Part shown: in pieces, positions 9,027 to 17,973 of the stretch
How positions within the stretch are numbered: the first letter of the stretch is position 1
How the letters are laid out: each line of letters starts with the position of its first letter
Assembly (NCBI GenBank): GCA_902788315.1
Contig: CADAJS010000009.1
Location: 1 to 64,000, forward strand
Source of the DNA: an uncultured Bacteroidales bacterium
Lineage (GTDB): Bacteria > Bacteroidota > Bacteroidia > Bacteroidales > Bacteroidaceae
Reading direction: 5' to 3'
DNA length: 64,000 bases
Position numbers and translations under genes: made by a program
The notes under the pieces: model-generated
What the model saw: only the letters and a program-made list of their open reading frames with translations
Told to the model about the DNA's origin: nothing
The model's database searches: none

Positions 9027-10602
9027 CGCCATACGTTCTTCCTTTATTGCCACGGCCAAAGTCCTTGCGCCCTCCGCCTTTGCCATAGTTCTTGTGTCCG
9101 AAGTCCTTACCGCCCTTGAAGCCACGCTTCTCACGGAAGCCTTCGTTGCGGCCCTCCCTGCGTTCTTCACGCCATTCGTTGCGGCCGCCACGCTCGCCCT
9201 CCTCGGCATGCGGAGCAAAGGGGTTTCGGCTCGAGGGCCGACGTGCAGGACGTTCGCCTCGATTGGCAAAGCGCGACCGGCGGTCGTTATCCTCGCCGCC
9301 ACGACGCGAGAAGGCATTGCGTCGCTCCTCGCGACGGTCTCGCATGCGCTCTTCGGGATCATCATCCAGACGCTCCCGGAACTCGCGATGTTGCTTGAAG
9401 CGCTTGTGGTCGGCCATGAGGCGACGCTCCTGCGGTGTCTTGATGTCTTGCCCGTCTGCCCGCATATCGTTAAATCGTCCGCTAAACATCTGGTACTTGC
9501 GCAGCTCACATTCGAGCGAGCCGTTGAAGAGCGGTGTGCGCAGCGATGGCTTCAGGCCTATCTTGTCAAAGCACTCCTCACGATAGCTGAGCACCCAGGC
9601 ATCGTTGCCCACGAACTGATGCTTCAGCCTTTCGCCGATGGTCTTGTAGAGGCCCAGCAGGTCGGGCGAGGAGATGCGTTCGCCGTAAGGGGGATTGGTG
9701 ACGAGGATGGCTCGCTGCTCCGGCTGAGTGAAGTCGGCAATATCGCGCTGGTCGATAGTTATCTCCTTGCTGAGTCCGGCAGCCTTGACATTGCGTGTGG
9801 CGATGGCCACAGCGTTGCGATTGACGTCGTAGCCGTAGATGTGATGTTCGAATGGACGTTCCCGCGAGTCATCCTCATAGATGCGGTCGAAGAGTTCGCG
9901 GTCAAAGTCGGGCCACTTCTCGAAAGCATACTCCTTGCGATAGACACCGGGAGCGATGCCACGTGCGATAAGAGCCGCCTCGATGGGGATGGTGCCGCTG
10001 CCGCACATGGGGTCGATGAAATCACATTCGCCCCTCCAGCCCGTCATCAGCACGATGCCTGCGGCCAGCACCTCGTTCAGAGGCGCCTCGACACTCTCCT
10101 GCCGATAGCCTCGGCGATGCAGGCTCTCGCCGCTGCTGTCAAGGCTGAGCGTGCAGTCATACTCTGCCACATGAATATGCAGCTGGATGTCCGGGTTCGT
10201 GATATGGATATTGGGACGCTCGCCCTGGCGCTCACGGAACTGATCGACAATGGCGTCCTTCACCTTGTATGCCACAAACTTGCTGTGCCGGAATTCGCTG
10301 CTATAGACGACGCTGTCCACGGCAAACGACGTGTTGAGGGACAGGTATTCACTCCAGTCGATGGCCTTCACGGCATCGTACACCTCGTCGGCCGTCGTAG
10401 CACGGAAGTGCTTGATAGGCTTCAGGATGCGGATGGCCGTGCGCAGATTGAAGTTCGCACGGTAAAGCATCTCTTTGTCTCCTGTGAAGGACACCATCCG
10501 GTGACCCATCTGTACATTGTCTGCGCCCAGTTCCGTCAGTTCCTGTGCCAGCACGCTCTCCAAGCCCTGAAAGGTCTTGGCAATCATCTCAAAGTCCGCC
10601 AT
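9013..10602 (-). CDS. THUMP-domain class I RNA methyltransferase
   Basis: SAM-dependent RNA methyltransferase of the RlmL/YpsC group, probably making N2-methylguanosine in 23S rRNA. The N-terminal THUMP region covers about residues 1-160 and the UPF0020 methyltransferase domain about 165-390, with the SAM-binding PMCGSGTIPIEAAL and the catalytic NPPYGER. Beyond residue ~390 the protein becomes a long, basic, low-complexity tail rich in Arg, Gly, Glu and Lys, which looks like a disordered RNA-binding extension common in Bacteroidetes homologues. It overlaps cysE by 14 nt upstream and the peptidase gene by 14 nt downstream, implying translational coupling. Confidence 0.92.
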   Translation of the reverse strand: MADFEMIAKTFQGLESVLAQELTELGADNVQMGHRMVSFTGDKEMLYRANFNLRTAIRILKPIKHFRATTADEVYDAVKAIDWSEYLSLNTSFAVDSVVYSSEFRHSKFVAYKVKDAIVDQFRERQGERPNIHITNPDIQLHIHVAEYDCTLSLDSSGESLHRRGYRQESVEAPLNEVLAAGIVLMTGWRGECDFIDPMCGSGTIPIEAALIARGIAPGVYRKEYAFEKWPDFDRELFDRIYEDDSRERPFEHHIYGYDVNRNAVAIATRNVKAAGLSKEITIDQRDIADFTQPEQRAILVTNPPYGERISSPDLLGLYKTIGERLKHQFVGNDAWVLSYREECFDKIGLKPSLRTPLFNGSLECELRKYQMFSGRFNDMRADGQDIKTPQERRLMADHKRFKQHREFRERLDDDPEERMRDRREERRNAFSRRGGEDNDRRSRFANRGERPARRPSSRNPFAPHAEEGERGGRNEWREERREGRNEGFREKRGFKGGKDFGHKNYGKGGGRKDFGRGNKGRTYGDEED

Positions 10603-11518
10603 AATCTTCTGGTTTTACTACTGTTTCTTTTGCGTAGCTTCGTATTTTCTTTCCTTGTACTATTTGTTCGCCAGGCTTGGTACTCTCGGTCACCCAGACG
10701 TTTCCGCCAATGACCGAGCCGCGTCCTATCGTGATGCGTCCCAGCACGGTAGCGTTACTATATACGATGACATTATCCTCCAGGATGGGATGGCGTGGGA
10801 TACCCTTGATAGGGTTCCCCTCATCGTCGAGCGGAAAGCTCTTTGCTCCAAGCGTCACACCCTGGTAGAGTTTCACGTTGTTTCCGATAATGCATGTGGC
10901 ACCAATGACCACTCCGGTGCCATGGTCGATGGTGAAATGAGAACCGATGGTGGCCGCCGGATGGATATCGATGCCCGTCTCGCTATGAGCCATCTCGGTA
11001 ATGATGCGGGGGATAAGGGGTACGCCCAGGAGAAGCAGCTCGTGAGCGATGCGGTAGTTGGTGACAGCCTTTATCACGGGATAGCAGCTGATTATCTCCC
11101 CGATGGACTCGGCAGCAGGGTCGCCCTTGTAGGCAGCTTCGACGTCCGTAGCCAGCACCGCACGCAGGGCAGGCAGGCGCCCGATAAAGGCGGCGGCAAT
11201 CTCGGTCGCACTCTTCTGCTCCACATCGCTGCCCGAAGGCAGGCAGCGGGCGGCCTCTATCTGGCCTGCCAGCAATGTGTGCAGGCGTTCGACACACACA
11301 CCGATGTGATAGACGAGTGTCTGAATGCTGATGTTCGACTTCCCGTAAAAACCAGGGAAGAGTATCTCACGACAGAGTTCCACAATCTCTGTCAAAATCG
11401 GGCCCGAAGGCAGGGGGGCACCGTCGTCACACTCATGGCAGAGACCATATAAAGATGAGGTCTGGGACAACTCCGAGACGGTCTGCTGCAACAAGCGGTT
11501 CAGTTTCTTAGACTCCAT
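10589..11518 (-). CDS. cysE: Serine O-acetyltransferase
   Basis: Makes O-acetylserine from serine and acetyl-CoA, the first step of cysteine synthesis; the product is the substrate of the CysK encoded at 54928-55875. The C-terminal half (residues ~170-300) is a left-handed beta-helix of hexapeptide repeats with the family signature around FTIDHGTGVVIGATCIIGNN, including the catalytic His/Asp pair. The N-terminal half is the longer helical domain seen in the EpsC-like Bacteroidetes form. At 309 aa it has the expected length. It is the first gene of an operon served by the promoter at 11546-11576 and overlaps the next gene by 14 nt. Confidence 0.94.
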   Translation of the reverse strand: MESKKLNRLLQQTVSELSQTSSLYGLCHECDDGAPLPSGPILTEIVELCREILFPGFYGKSNISIQTLVYHIGVCVERLHTLLAGQIEAARCLPSGSDVEQKSATEIAAAFIGRLPALRAVLATDVEAAYKGDPAAESIGEIISCYPVIKAVTNYRIAHELLLLGVPLIPRIITEMAHSETGIDIHPAATIGSHFTIDHGTGVVIGATCIIGNNVKLYQGVTLGAKSFPLDDEGNPIKGIPRHPILEDNVIVYSNATVLGRITIGRGSVIGGNVWVTESTKPGEQIVQGKKIRSYAKETVVKPEDYGGL

Positions 11519-11545
11519 TGCAAGAAAAGCGGGTCAAATTCGCGG

Positions 11546-11576
11546 CAAAGGTAATAACTTTTTCTCATATATGCAA
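11546..11576 (-). promoter_or_regulatory. Promoter of the cysE operon
   Basis: Minus-strand TTG (11574-11576), a 20-bp spacer and TACCTTTG (11546-11553) fit the Bacteroidetes promoter. The ATG of cysE at 11518 would be about 20 nt from the start site. It probably drives cysE, the methyltransferase, the peptidase and purD. Confidence 0.65.
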
Positions 11577-11590
11577 CTCCGCGCCGCACT

Positions 11591-12586
11591 CTATTTCGTT
11601 ACGGCACATTCTTTGCCGTTCAGGAAGAGTACCTGCAGATAGTCCTTCAGGCGCCACGGGCCACGGGCATAGCCTCCCTGAGAGTCGGCGAGGAGCAGCA
11701 AGGTCTGCCGCCCGTCGGCGAGCCGAGGGCCGAGGCACATGCCTTCGTAGTTGGCAAAACGTGTGTTCACCACCGTGAAGCGAGTCTGCCACGCGCTGAG
11801 TTGCTGCTTCTCGCCCGTAGCGGGGAAGAAGCGGAACAGGCGGTTCCAGCAACGGCTTCCGTTGTAGTGGCGGGCGATGCGAGCCTCGCGTTCCAGGACG
11901 AGCAGGCTGCCGTCGGCCATCGCAGTCATGGCCACCACTCCATGATAATGGTCGCGGCCCTGGTTGCGCGAGCGGCGTGCAGACAAGGTATAGTGATGCG
12001 TAACGCGAGGCTTCATGTCGAGACCGAAGCCGACAAGCCGAAGCGCAAGGGCAGAGTCGCTGCGAAGAGCCGACTCGGTACATGTCCAGAAGAGTTGCCC
12101 CACGGGGTCATAGCACAGTGCCTCGAACCCACGGTTGGGCTGGATGTGTGCTAAGCCCAATGCCTCGGGTACCTGTAACTCATTTCCCGAGAGCGTCCCG
12201 TCGAGCCGGTGCTCCAGGATGCGCTGGTCCGCCTCGCCGCTGACGAAGATTGTCTGGCGGTCGGAGCAATAGGCCACTCCCTCGGCATCCCGCTGCGTGG
12301 GGAAGGGCACTCCGCAGAGTCCTTCATCCCGCACATCGGTCACCCGGCCTGACAACGAGTCGATGTCCACCAACCAGACATGGAATCCGGCCAGGGAATC
12401 CTTGTCCGACACCACGGCATAGCGCCCGCCACCCAGCGGCGTAATACCGCTGTAGTGGCCAGGAGCAATGTGCCATCGGTGCAGGCGATAGGTGCGGGCA
12501 GAGAGCGACATGATGCCGCACAACATGCCCAGCAGCATCCACCATCGCCCGCCCTCTGCTGCGAGCAGAGGTTTAGCGAATGCCAT
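11591..12586 (-). CDS. Phytase-like esterase-family secreted protein
   Basis: A 331-residue protein matching the 'esterase-like activity of phytase' family, a beta-propeller found in exported bacterial proteins. Support comes from the pattern GHYSGITPLGGGRYAVVSDK near the N-terminus, the central DAEGVAY and RGFEALCYDP motifs, and ANYEGMCLGP near the end. The N-terminus contains a hydrophobic export segment (MLLGMLCGIMSLSA). The ATG at 12586 lies inside the end of the preceding SGNH gene (14-nt overlap); an ATG at 12538 would give a more compact signal peptide. Actual substrate unknown; true phytase activity is not implied. Confidence 0.75.
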   Translation of the reverse strand: MAFAKPLLAAEGGRWWMLLGMLCGIMSLSARTYRLHRWHIAPGHYSGITPLGGGRYAVVSDKDSLAGFHVWLVDIDSLSGRVTDVRDEGLCGVPFPTQRDAEGVAYCSDRQTIFVSGEADQRILEHRLDGTLSGNELQVPEALGLAHIQPNRGFEALCYDPVGQLFWTCTESALRSDSALALRLVGFGLDMKPRVTHHYTLSARRSRNQGRDHYHGVVAMTAMADGSLLVLEREARIARHYNGSRCWNRLFRFFPATGEKQQLSAWQTRFTVVNTRFANYEGMCLGPRLADGRQTLLLLADSQGGYARGPWRLKDYLQVLFLNGKECAVTK

Positions 12587-13670
12587 ATTTCTTGAGAATC
12601 TTCACAAGCGGCTTGCGGAGCGACTCTGCCCAGAGCGTATAGCCATAGTCGCCGGGATGCGTACCGTCCACGCTGGTTTCGTGGGTGGGCGATGTAGCGT
12701 TCGTTACCGTCACATAATATACGTCCTTGTAGCGCTTGCAGGCCTCCTTCATCAGTTCCCCGACACGCTCCTGACGGGCACGTTCGAACTTCTCCACAGC
12801 CGTGTTGAAGTTGCGACGCTCGCGGTAGATGGTGCGCTGGAAGATGAGGGGCACGCCGGGATGGGCCTTCTGCAACTTCTCGATGAAGGGGAAGAGGCGC
12901 TGCTCAATCTCGGGGATGCTGGGGTTCGAGAAGGTGTCGAAGACGAAGGCATCGGCCTGTGCGGCACAGAGCACGTCGCAGAAATACGGCTGCAGCTTGC
13001 AGTTGCCCGAGCAGCCCAGGCTTACGACGTGCAGTCCCGTGGCACGCTCCAGCTGCAAGGGGTAGCTCATGCCGGTGCGCGAGGTGCTCACTCCGTGAGT
13101 GAAGCTGCTGCCAAAGAAGACGATACGATGACGGAATGGATTGTCCATAGGCTCTATGGAAGCCCCCTCCTGCACACCGATTTTCAGGCCCTTCACCTCG
13201 CTGTACATGGGCAGGTAAATCATACATTCCTTTTCCGTATTGTCCATGTCGCGGTTCAGTATGACGTTGCTGTCCAGGTTCTTGTCGCCAGCCACAGCGC
13301 TATTGGCATAGAGCCAGCGTCCGTCCTTGCGGATGTAGAGGTCGTAGCCGCGTGCAGCGAGTCCCATCGTATTGGCGGGGAAGCTCAGCTGGCCATACTG
13401 CGTCTGCACGGAGATAACAGTGGAGTTCGTGCGGAAGACACATGCGATGCCGGCACTCTGGCGCACCTGGAAGTTCTCGCCAGACGTGAAGCCATGGAAG
13501 CGACTGGTGTCCACACGATGGTACGGGATGGGGTTGTCGCTGAAGAGCCGCCCGATGAGCGTGAGGTCAGCAGCCTCGGTAAACGTGTACTTTACGTCTT
13601 TCGGTGTCTGAGCCGATGCTACCACGGCCCACACCATCAACACTAAGAAAGAAAGTCCTTTGGTTTTCAT
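12573..13670 (-). CDS. Secreted SGNH/GDSL hydrolase
   Basis: Exported esterase-type hydrolase of 365 aa. A signal peptide (first ~21 residues, ending ASA before Gln) is followed by a beta-rich N-terminal domain (to ~170) of the kind that precedes SGNH_hydro_2 domains. The catalytic Ser lies in FFGSSFTHG, the oxyanion Gly in LGCSGN, and the Asp-His pair in DGTHPGDYGY. Such proteins deacetylate or de-esterify polysaccharides; the substrate here is unknown. Its last codons overlap the phytase-like gene, so the two are likely translated together. Confidence 0.87.
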   Translation of the reverse strand: MKTKGLSFLVLMVWAVVASAQTPKDVKYTFTEAADLTLIGRLFSDNPIPYHRVDTSRFHGFTSGENFQVRQSAGIACVFRTNSTVISVQTQYGQLSFPANTMGLAARGYDLYIRKDGRWLYANSAVAGDKNLDSNVILNRDMDNTEKECMIYLPMYSEVKGLKIGVQEGASIEPMDNPFRHRIVFFGSSFTHGVSTSRTGMSYPLQLERATGLHVVSLGCSGNCKLQPYFCDVLCAAQADAFVFDTFSNPSIPEIEQRLFPFIEKLQKAHPGVPLIFQRTIYRERRNFNTAVEKFERARQERVGELMKEACKRYKDVYYVTVTNATSPTHETSVDGTHPGDYGYTLWAESLRKPLVKILKKYGIR

Positions 13671-13697
13671 TGCGGTTTATTGGTTAAGTTTGGTTAG

Positions 13698-14114
13698 TTA
13701 TTCTCTTTCCTTTTCCCTACGCTTCTGAATCGCCATATAGCCAATCTCCGGCAGCGAGGGATGACGATTATCTTGATTCTGTAATTCCATCAAGGCATCG
13801 CTGATAGCATCCAGCTGAGCGCGAGTGAAAGCAAGTGGCGGATACTTGCTGTGCTGACCTCGACCGTTTTTCTTTAAGATCACATTTTGTGATGTTAAAA
13901 TAGAAGTATGCTGGCTGTTTGCTTTCAAGGATTCCCATTCTTCTCTTGTTAAAGGGAACATGAAATCATCAGTGAAACGTTCGATGTTTCTCTTGACAGC
14001 CTGATTAAGTGCACGGGTTTCTACACAGTATAGTTCAGCAAGGTCGGCGTCCAACATGATTTTCCGGCCACGGATCTCGTAAATCCTGCGCTTTATCGGT
14101 TCTAAGTCATTCAT
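13698..14114 (-). CDS. ORF6N domain protein
   Basis: About 138 residues with an N-terminal ORF6N domain, a DNA-binding module of the KilA-N type common in phages and Bacteroidales chromosomes. Diagnostic stretches are IYEIRGRKIMLDADLAELY and RFTDDFMFPLTREEW. I start at MNDLEP (14114), the usual family N-terminus, rather than the ATG at 14132. The C-terminal third (to 138) has a helical segment with a polar, charged end. It stands alone among housekeeping genes, so it is more likely a domesticated regulator or phage relic than part of a prophage. Confidence 0.82.
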   Translation of the reverse strand: MNDLEPIKRRIYEIRGRKIMLDADLAELYCVETRALNQAVKRNIERFTDDFMFPLTREEWESLKANSQHTSILTSQNVILKKNGRGQHSKYPPLAFTRAQLDAISDALMELQNQDNRHPSLPEIGYMAIQKRREKERE

Positions 14115-14152
14115 CTGTTCTTTCTGCCACAAATAGTCATGTCACATTATCC

Positions 14153-15385
14153 TCACTCCGCCTTCACCAGTTTGAACAGCTTGTCGCTGGGGCGTATCTT
14201 TTTCGGCAAGGGGATGCTGATGTGCTGGCCCTGGACGGCGGTCTGGACAGGACGAAGATCGAAGCGTATCTCCTCGACGGTGGACTCCAGGGCGCCGGTG
14301 GTAGGACCGGTGACGAGGATGCGGTCGCCCACGCTCAGGGGCGAGGCTTCTATCTTGAATTCGGCCACGGAGAGACGGTTGTAGTACTTCACGCCTCGGC
14401 CCACATAGACCTTGCGTTCGGTGGCCATCGACCCGTGCACCTCGCTCCATTCGCCCATCGTCTGCCCCAGGTAGTAGCCATCCCAGAAGCCGCGGTTGAA
14501 GACACGGGCCAGGCGGCGGTCCCATTCGTCCTTCCGCTCCTCGGTGAACGTGCCGTCCTGTACGGCCTGGATGGCCTCGCGATAGCAGCGCACGACGGTA
14601 TCTACATATTCGGGCCCTCGTGCACGTCCTTCTATCTTGAACACCCTCACGCCGGCCTGCATCATGCGGTCCAGGAAGCGGATGGTCTTCAGGTCGCGCG
14701 GCGACATGATGTACTTGCGGTCGATGTCCAGCTCGGTTCCCGTCTCGCGGTCGCGCACGGTGTATGTGCGCCGACAGAGTTGCATGCACTCGCCGCGGTT
14801 GGCGCTTCGCCCGGTGTTGTCCAGGCTGAGATAGCACTTACCGCTCACGGCCATGCAGAGGGCACCATGGCAGAACATCTCGATGCGCACGGGCTGACCG
14901 GAGGGGCCGCAGACGTTCCGGCGTGCTATCTCCCGGTGTATCTCGCCCACCTGGTCGAGGTTCAGCTCGCGGGCCAGTACCACCACATCGGCAAACTGGG
15001 CATAGAACTCGAGCGCCTCGATGTTGCTGATGTTGAGCTGCGTGGAGAGGTGTACCTCCTGCCCTATCTGGCGACAGTAGAGCATGACGGCGATGTCCGA
15101 GGCGATGACTGCCGATATCCGGGCCTCGCGGGCTGCGTCCAGGATGCGGCGCATGAGCGGGAGGTCTTCGCCGTAGATGATGGTGTTCACCGTCAGATAG
15201 CTTTTCACTCCGCAACGCCGGCATTCCTCGGCGATATACCGCAGGTCGTCAATGGTAAAGGTGGAGGCGGAGTGGGCACGCATGTTCAGGTTCTCGATGC
15301 CGAAGTAGATGCTGTCGGCACCGGCGCGCAATGCAGCAGCCAGCGAATCAGGCGAGCCCACGGGGGCCATTATTTCGTAGTTCAT
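14153..15385 (-). CDS. U32 family protein (TrhP/YegQ-like)
   Basis: A 410-residue U32 'collagenase family' protein. The N-terminal domain begins APVGSPDSLAAALRAGAD, as in TrhP and related proteins, and the four cysteines that bind an iron-sulfur cluster are visible in CHGALCMAVSGKC and NRGECMQLC (~residues 170-206). Members of this group hydroxylate tRNA uridine-34 rather than degrade protein, which would suit its neighbour DusB, another tRNA uridine enzyme. The start codon lies in a stretch of short 9-bp repeats between this gene and dusB. Substrate inferred from family only. Confidence 0.88.
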   Translation of the reverse strand: MNYEIMAPVGSPDSLAAALRAGADSIYFGIENLNMRAHSASTFTIDDLRYIAEECRRCGVKSYLTVNTIIYGEDLPLMRRILDAAREARISAVIASDIAVMLYCRQIGQEVHLSTQLNISNIEALEFYAQFADVVVLARELNLDQVGEIHREIARRNVCGPSGQPVRIEMFCHGALCMAVSGKCYLSLDNTGRSANRGECMQLCRRTYTVRDRETGTELDIDRKYIMSPRDLKTIRFLDRMMQAGVRVFKIEGRARGPEYVDTVVRCYREAIQAVQDGTFTEERKDEWDRRLARVFNRGFWDGYYLGQTMGEWSEVHGSMATERKVYVGRGVKYYNRLSVAEFKIEASPLSVGDRILVTGPTTGALESTVEEIRFDLRPVQTAVQGQHISIPLPKKIRPSDKLFKLVKAE

Positions 15386-15424
15386 AGTTCAGAGTGCGTA
15401 GTGCATAGTTCACAGTTCATAGTT
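15379..15424. repeat. Degenerate 9-bp tandem repeat between dusB and the U32 gene
   Basis: On the minus strand this junction is made of variants of ATGAACTAT. It forms the last codons of dusB (NYEL), the short spacer and the first codons of the U32 gene (MNYEI). The same kind of repeat is seen at 23747-23780, 29783-29812 and 60950-60974. Confidence 0.7.
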
Positions 15425-16444
15425 ATTTTGTTCTGCATGAGGGGGGATAGAGTTTGGGCTGCTGTGCAGGATGTCTCGTATCTCCTCCATGATGCCGAAG
15501 AGGTCGGCCACCGTCTCGGCACGCAGCATGCGGATGCGGGTCTCGCGGAAATTGGGGATGCCCTTGAAGAGGGGCGAAGCAGCCAGGTGGCGCCGCACAT
15601 GTAGGATGCCTCGGTATTCGTCGATGCGCTCCACGCTGGTGAGCACCTGCTGCCGGAGCACGTCGAGTTTCCAGTCGATGCCCTCGGTGGAGGCCGGCTT
15701 GCCGTCCAGATAGTCGCGTATCTCGCGGAAGATCCACGGGCGGCCAAAGGTGGCCCGGCCCACCATGATGGCATCCACGCCATAGCGATCGAAACATTCG
15801 CGGGCGCGCTCTGGCGTGGCGATGTCGCCGTTGCCGATGATGGGGATGTGGATGCGCGGGTTACGCTTCACACGTCCGATGGGCTCCCAGTCGGCTTCGC
15901 CGGTGTACATCTGGGAGCGCGTGCGCCCGTGGATGGTGAGTGCCTGGATGCCACAGTCCTGCAGCTGCTCGGCCAGGTCCTCGATGATGAGGTGGTTCAT
16001 GTCCCATCCCAGGCGGGTCTTCGCCGTGACGGGTGTGCCGGGCACGGCATCGACTACGGCACGTGCGATGGAGAGCATCTGCGGCACGTTCTGCAAAAGT
16101 CCGGCGCCGGCGCCCTTTCCGGCCACCTTCTTCACCGGGCAGCCGAAGTTGAGGTCGAGCACGTCGGGCCGCGCATGGTCCACGACGATGCGGGCTGCCT
16201 CGCGCATGGCATCCACGTCCTTGCCATATATCTGCACGGCCACGGGACGCTCGTCGTCGCAGACGCGAAGTTTCTCCAGGCTCTTGTTCACCAGCCGGAT
16301 GAGGGCGTCGCTGGACACGAATTCGGAATAGACCATAGCGGCTCCCATCTGCCGGCACAGCAGGCGGAAACCGATATCCGTGACATCCTCCATCGGTGCC
16401 AGCAGCACGGGGCGCTCGCCCAGGTCGATGTTTCCTATCTTCAT
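15410..16444 (-). CDS. dusB: tRNA-dihydrouridine synthase
   Basis: FMN enzyme that reduces uridines of the tRNA D-loop. The TIM-barrel domain starts with the FMN-binding LAPMEDVTDIGFRLL and includes NFGCPVKKVAGKGAGAGLL with the catalytic Cys, VTAKTRLGW and the TIHGRTRSQMY motif. The helical RNA-binding domain follows from about residue 250. Its 344 aa match the DusB class. The last few residues come from the repeat described at 15379-15424. It follows the SufE gene by 17 bp. Confidence 0.95.
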   Translation of the reverse strand: MKIGNIDLGERPVLLAPMEDVTDIGFRLLCRQMGAAMVYSEFVSSDALIRLVNKSLEKLRVCDDERPVAVQIYGKDVDAMREAARIVVDHARPDVLDLNFGCPVKKVAGKGAGAGLLQNVPQMLSIARAVVDAVPGTPVTAKTRLGWDMNHLIIEDLAEQLQDCGIQALTIHGRTRSQMYTGEADWEPIGRVKRNPRIHIPIIGNGDIATPERARECFDRYGVDAIMVGRATFGRPWIFREIRDYLDGKPASTEGIDWKLDVLRQQVLTSVERIDEYRGILHVRRHLAASPLFKGIPNFRETRIRMLRAETVADLFGIMEEIRDILHSSPNSIPPHAEQNNYEL

Positions 16445-16461
16445 CGCACAGGGTCGGGGGA

Positions 16462-16884
16462 TTATTTCTGTATAGCCTTGAAGGCCAGGGCGTACATCTT
16501 CATCTGCTTGAGCATGGCCAGGAGGCCGTTGCTACGCGTGGGAGAGAGGTGCTCGCGCAGGCCGATGCGGTCGATGAAATAGAGGTCGGCATCGAGAATC
16601 TCCTGCGGCGTGTGGTCGCTGAGCACGCGCAGCAGCAGGGTCACGATGCCCTTGACGATGAGTGCGTCGCTCTCGGCCTGGAAGTGGACAAGTCCGTCCA
16701 CGAGGTCGGCCTGCAGCCACACACGGCTCTGACAGCCATCGATGAGATTCTGCGGTGTCTTGTATTGTTCGGCCAAAGGGGGCTGGTCGGAGCCCATATC
16801 GATGAGCAGCTGGTAGCGGTCCATCCAGTCATCGAATCCGGTAAACTCTTCGATGACTTCGTCTTGCAGTTCGTTAATTGTCAT
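16462..16884 (-). CDS. sufE: SufE-family sulfur acceptor
   Basis: 140-residue SufE homologue that accepts sulfur from a cysteine desulfurase during Fe-S cluster assembly. The reactive cysteine lies in IDGCQSRVW (~residue 51), exactly where the family needs it, and the C-terminal half contains the expected FFIDRIGL-like stretch. No desulfurase lies nearby in this window. Its start overlaps the end of the glutaminyl cyclase gene by 11 nt. Confidence 0.92.
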   Translation of the reverse strand: MTINELQDEVIEEFTGFDDWMDRYQLLIDMGSDQPPLAEQYKTPQNLIDGCQSRVWLQADLVDGLVHFQAESDALIVKGIVTLLLRVLSDHTPQEILDADLYFIDRIGLREHLSPTRSNGLLAMLKQMKMYALAFKAIQK

Positions 16885-17929
16885 ACGTCTGTGCTTCGTT
16901 GTATAGGAGTTGTGTCAGTGTCTGCCCCACTGCGGCAAGCACGTGGGGGTCGATGTTCTCGGGTGTGTCGTCGACGGTGTGCCATGTGGGGCCGAAGCTG
17001 CTGGGCCCGGCCTCAAAGTAGGGCACGATGTCGATACACGGCACGCGGGCCGTCTGGTTCACGTTCACGTGGTCGTCGGTGAGGAAACCGCCGTCGCGCA
17101 GGGGGAAGTAGTGCCCGTAGCCCAGCTGATGTGCCAGGCGCCACACCATGTCCACCACGGGGTCGGCATAGCGACGGCTGACCATCTCGCGGGAGAAGGT
17201 GCTGCCACGGCCGCCCACCATATCGAGCAGGATGCCATAGCGAGCACGATAGCCGTCGGACTTCGCCTTACGGGCCCAGAAGAGCGAACCCTGGCACCAG
17301 CCGCTTTCCTCGTCGTCCTCGGGACGTGCCCACTGGGGCGCGCCTACGTCCTCGGCATCGAAGCATACGAAGTCGATGCCCACGGGAATGGGTTTCTGCT
17401 GAAGCAGGCGGCACAGCTCGAGCAGGACGGCCACGCCGCTGGCGCCGTCATTGGCGGCCGGTACGGGTTTCTGCCAGTTGCGCTCCAGAGGGTCGCTGTC
17501 GGCCCAGGGGCGGGAATCCCAGTGGGCACAGAGCAGCAGACGGTCGGGGTTGGCTGTGTTCAGGCGGGCGATGATGTTGGTGGCCGCATACTTCGTGCCG
17601 TGAGGCCGTGCTACCATCTCGCGTCCCTGGTGGAGGTAGCCGTCGTAGAGCGAGGCTTCGAAGCTCTGTGTCCCCACCTCGGCACCGTATTGCTCGAAGG
17701 CGGCCTTAATGTATTCGACACAGCGTTCGGCAGCCTGGCTCGCCGGAATGCGTGGTCCGAAGTCGCACTGCCGCACGATGTGATTCATGGCGCTGTCAGC
17801 ATCAAAGCGCGGACAGGGAGCCAGGGCGATGGTGTCGGGCGTGCGGGCCGTGCGGGCTGTGCGCCCGCCACAGGAAGCCAGCCCCATCAGCAGGCCGGCA
17901 CCCAGCATATATATCAGTCGTTCTATCAT
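16874..17929 (-). CDS. Glutaminyl-peptide cyclotransferase (M28-like)
   Basis: Zinc enzyme of the M28 fold that turns N-terminal Gln of exported proteins into pyroglutamate. The 351-residue product is a lipoprotein: lipobox LASC with Cys20. CAHWDSRPWADSDP (134-147), NDGASGVAVLLE (160-171), FDAEDVG (190-196) and WHTVDDTPENID (316-327) correspond closely to the glutaminyl cyclases known from Porphyromonas, Tannerella and Prevotella. Likely zinc ligands are Asp161, Glu193 and His317. An aminopeptidase role is the alternative, but the retained cyclase motifs favour cyclase. I start at 17929 because the open frame beyond it runs through an intergenic repeat and lacks an export signal. First gene of the sufE-dusB-U32 run. 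Confidence 0.87.
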   Translation of the reverse strand: MIERLIYMLGAGLLMGLASCGGRTARTARTPDTIALAPCPRFDADSAMNHIVRQCDFGPRIPASQAAERCVEYIKAAFEQYGAEVGTQSFEASLYDGYLHQGREMVARPHGTKYAATNIIARLNTANPDRLLLCAHWDSRPWADSDPLERNWQKPVPAANDGASGVAVLLELCRLLQQKPIPVGIDFVCFDAEDVGAPQWARPEDDEESGWCQGSLFWARKAKSDGYRARYGILLDMVGGRGSTFSREMVSRRYADPVVDMVWRLAHQLGYGHYFPLRDGGFLTDDHVNVNQTARVPCIDIVPYFEAGPSSFGPTWHTVDDTPENIDPHVLAAVGQTLTQLLYNEAQTYDN

Positions 17930-17973
17930 ATCATTTTTCTTTACATAGTAAATTGTACGAAAAAGTGGTCTAT

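Noticed and set aside
9027..9509. N-terminal extension of the DPP-IV-like peptidase
   Set aside because: The extra residues are an out-of-frame reading of the RNA methyltransferase gene. A normal signal peptide begins at 9026.
13698..14114. Prophage suggested by the ORF6N protein
   Set aside because: Neighbours are all housekeeping genes; no integrase, structural gene or att repeats are seen.
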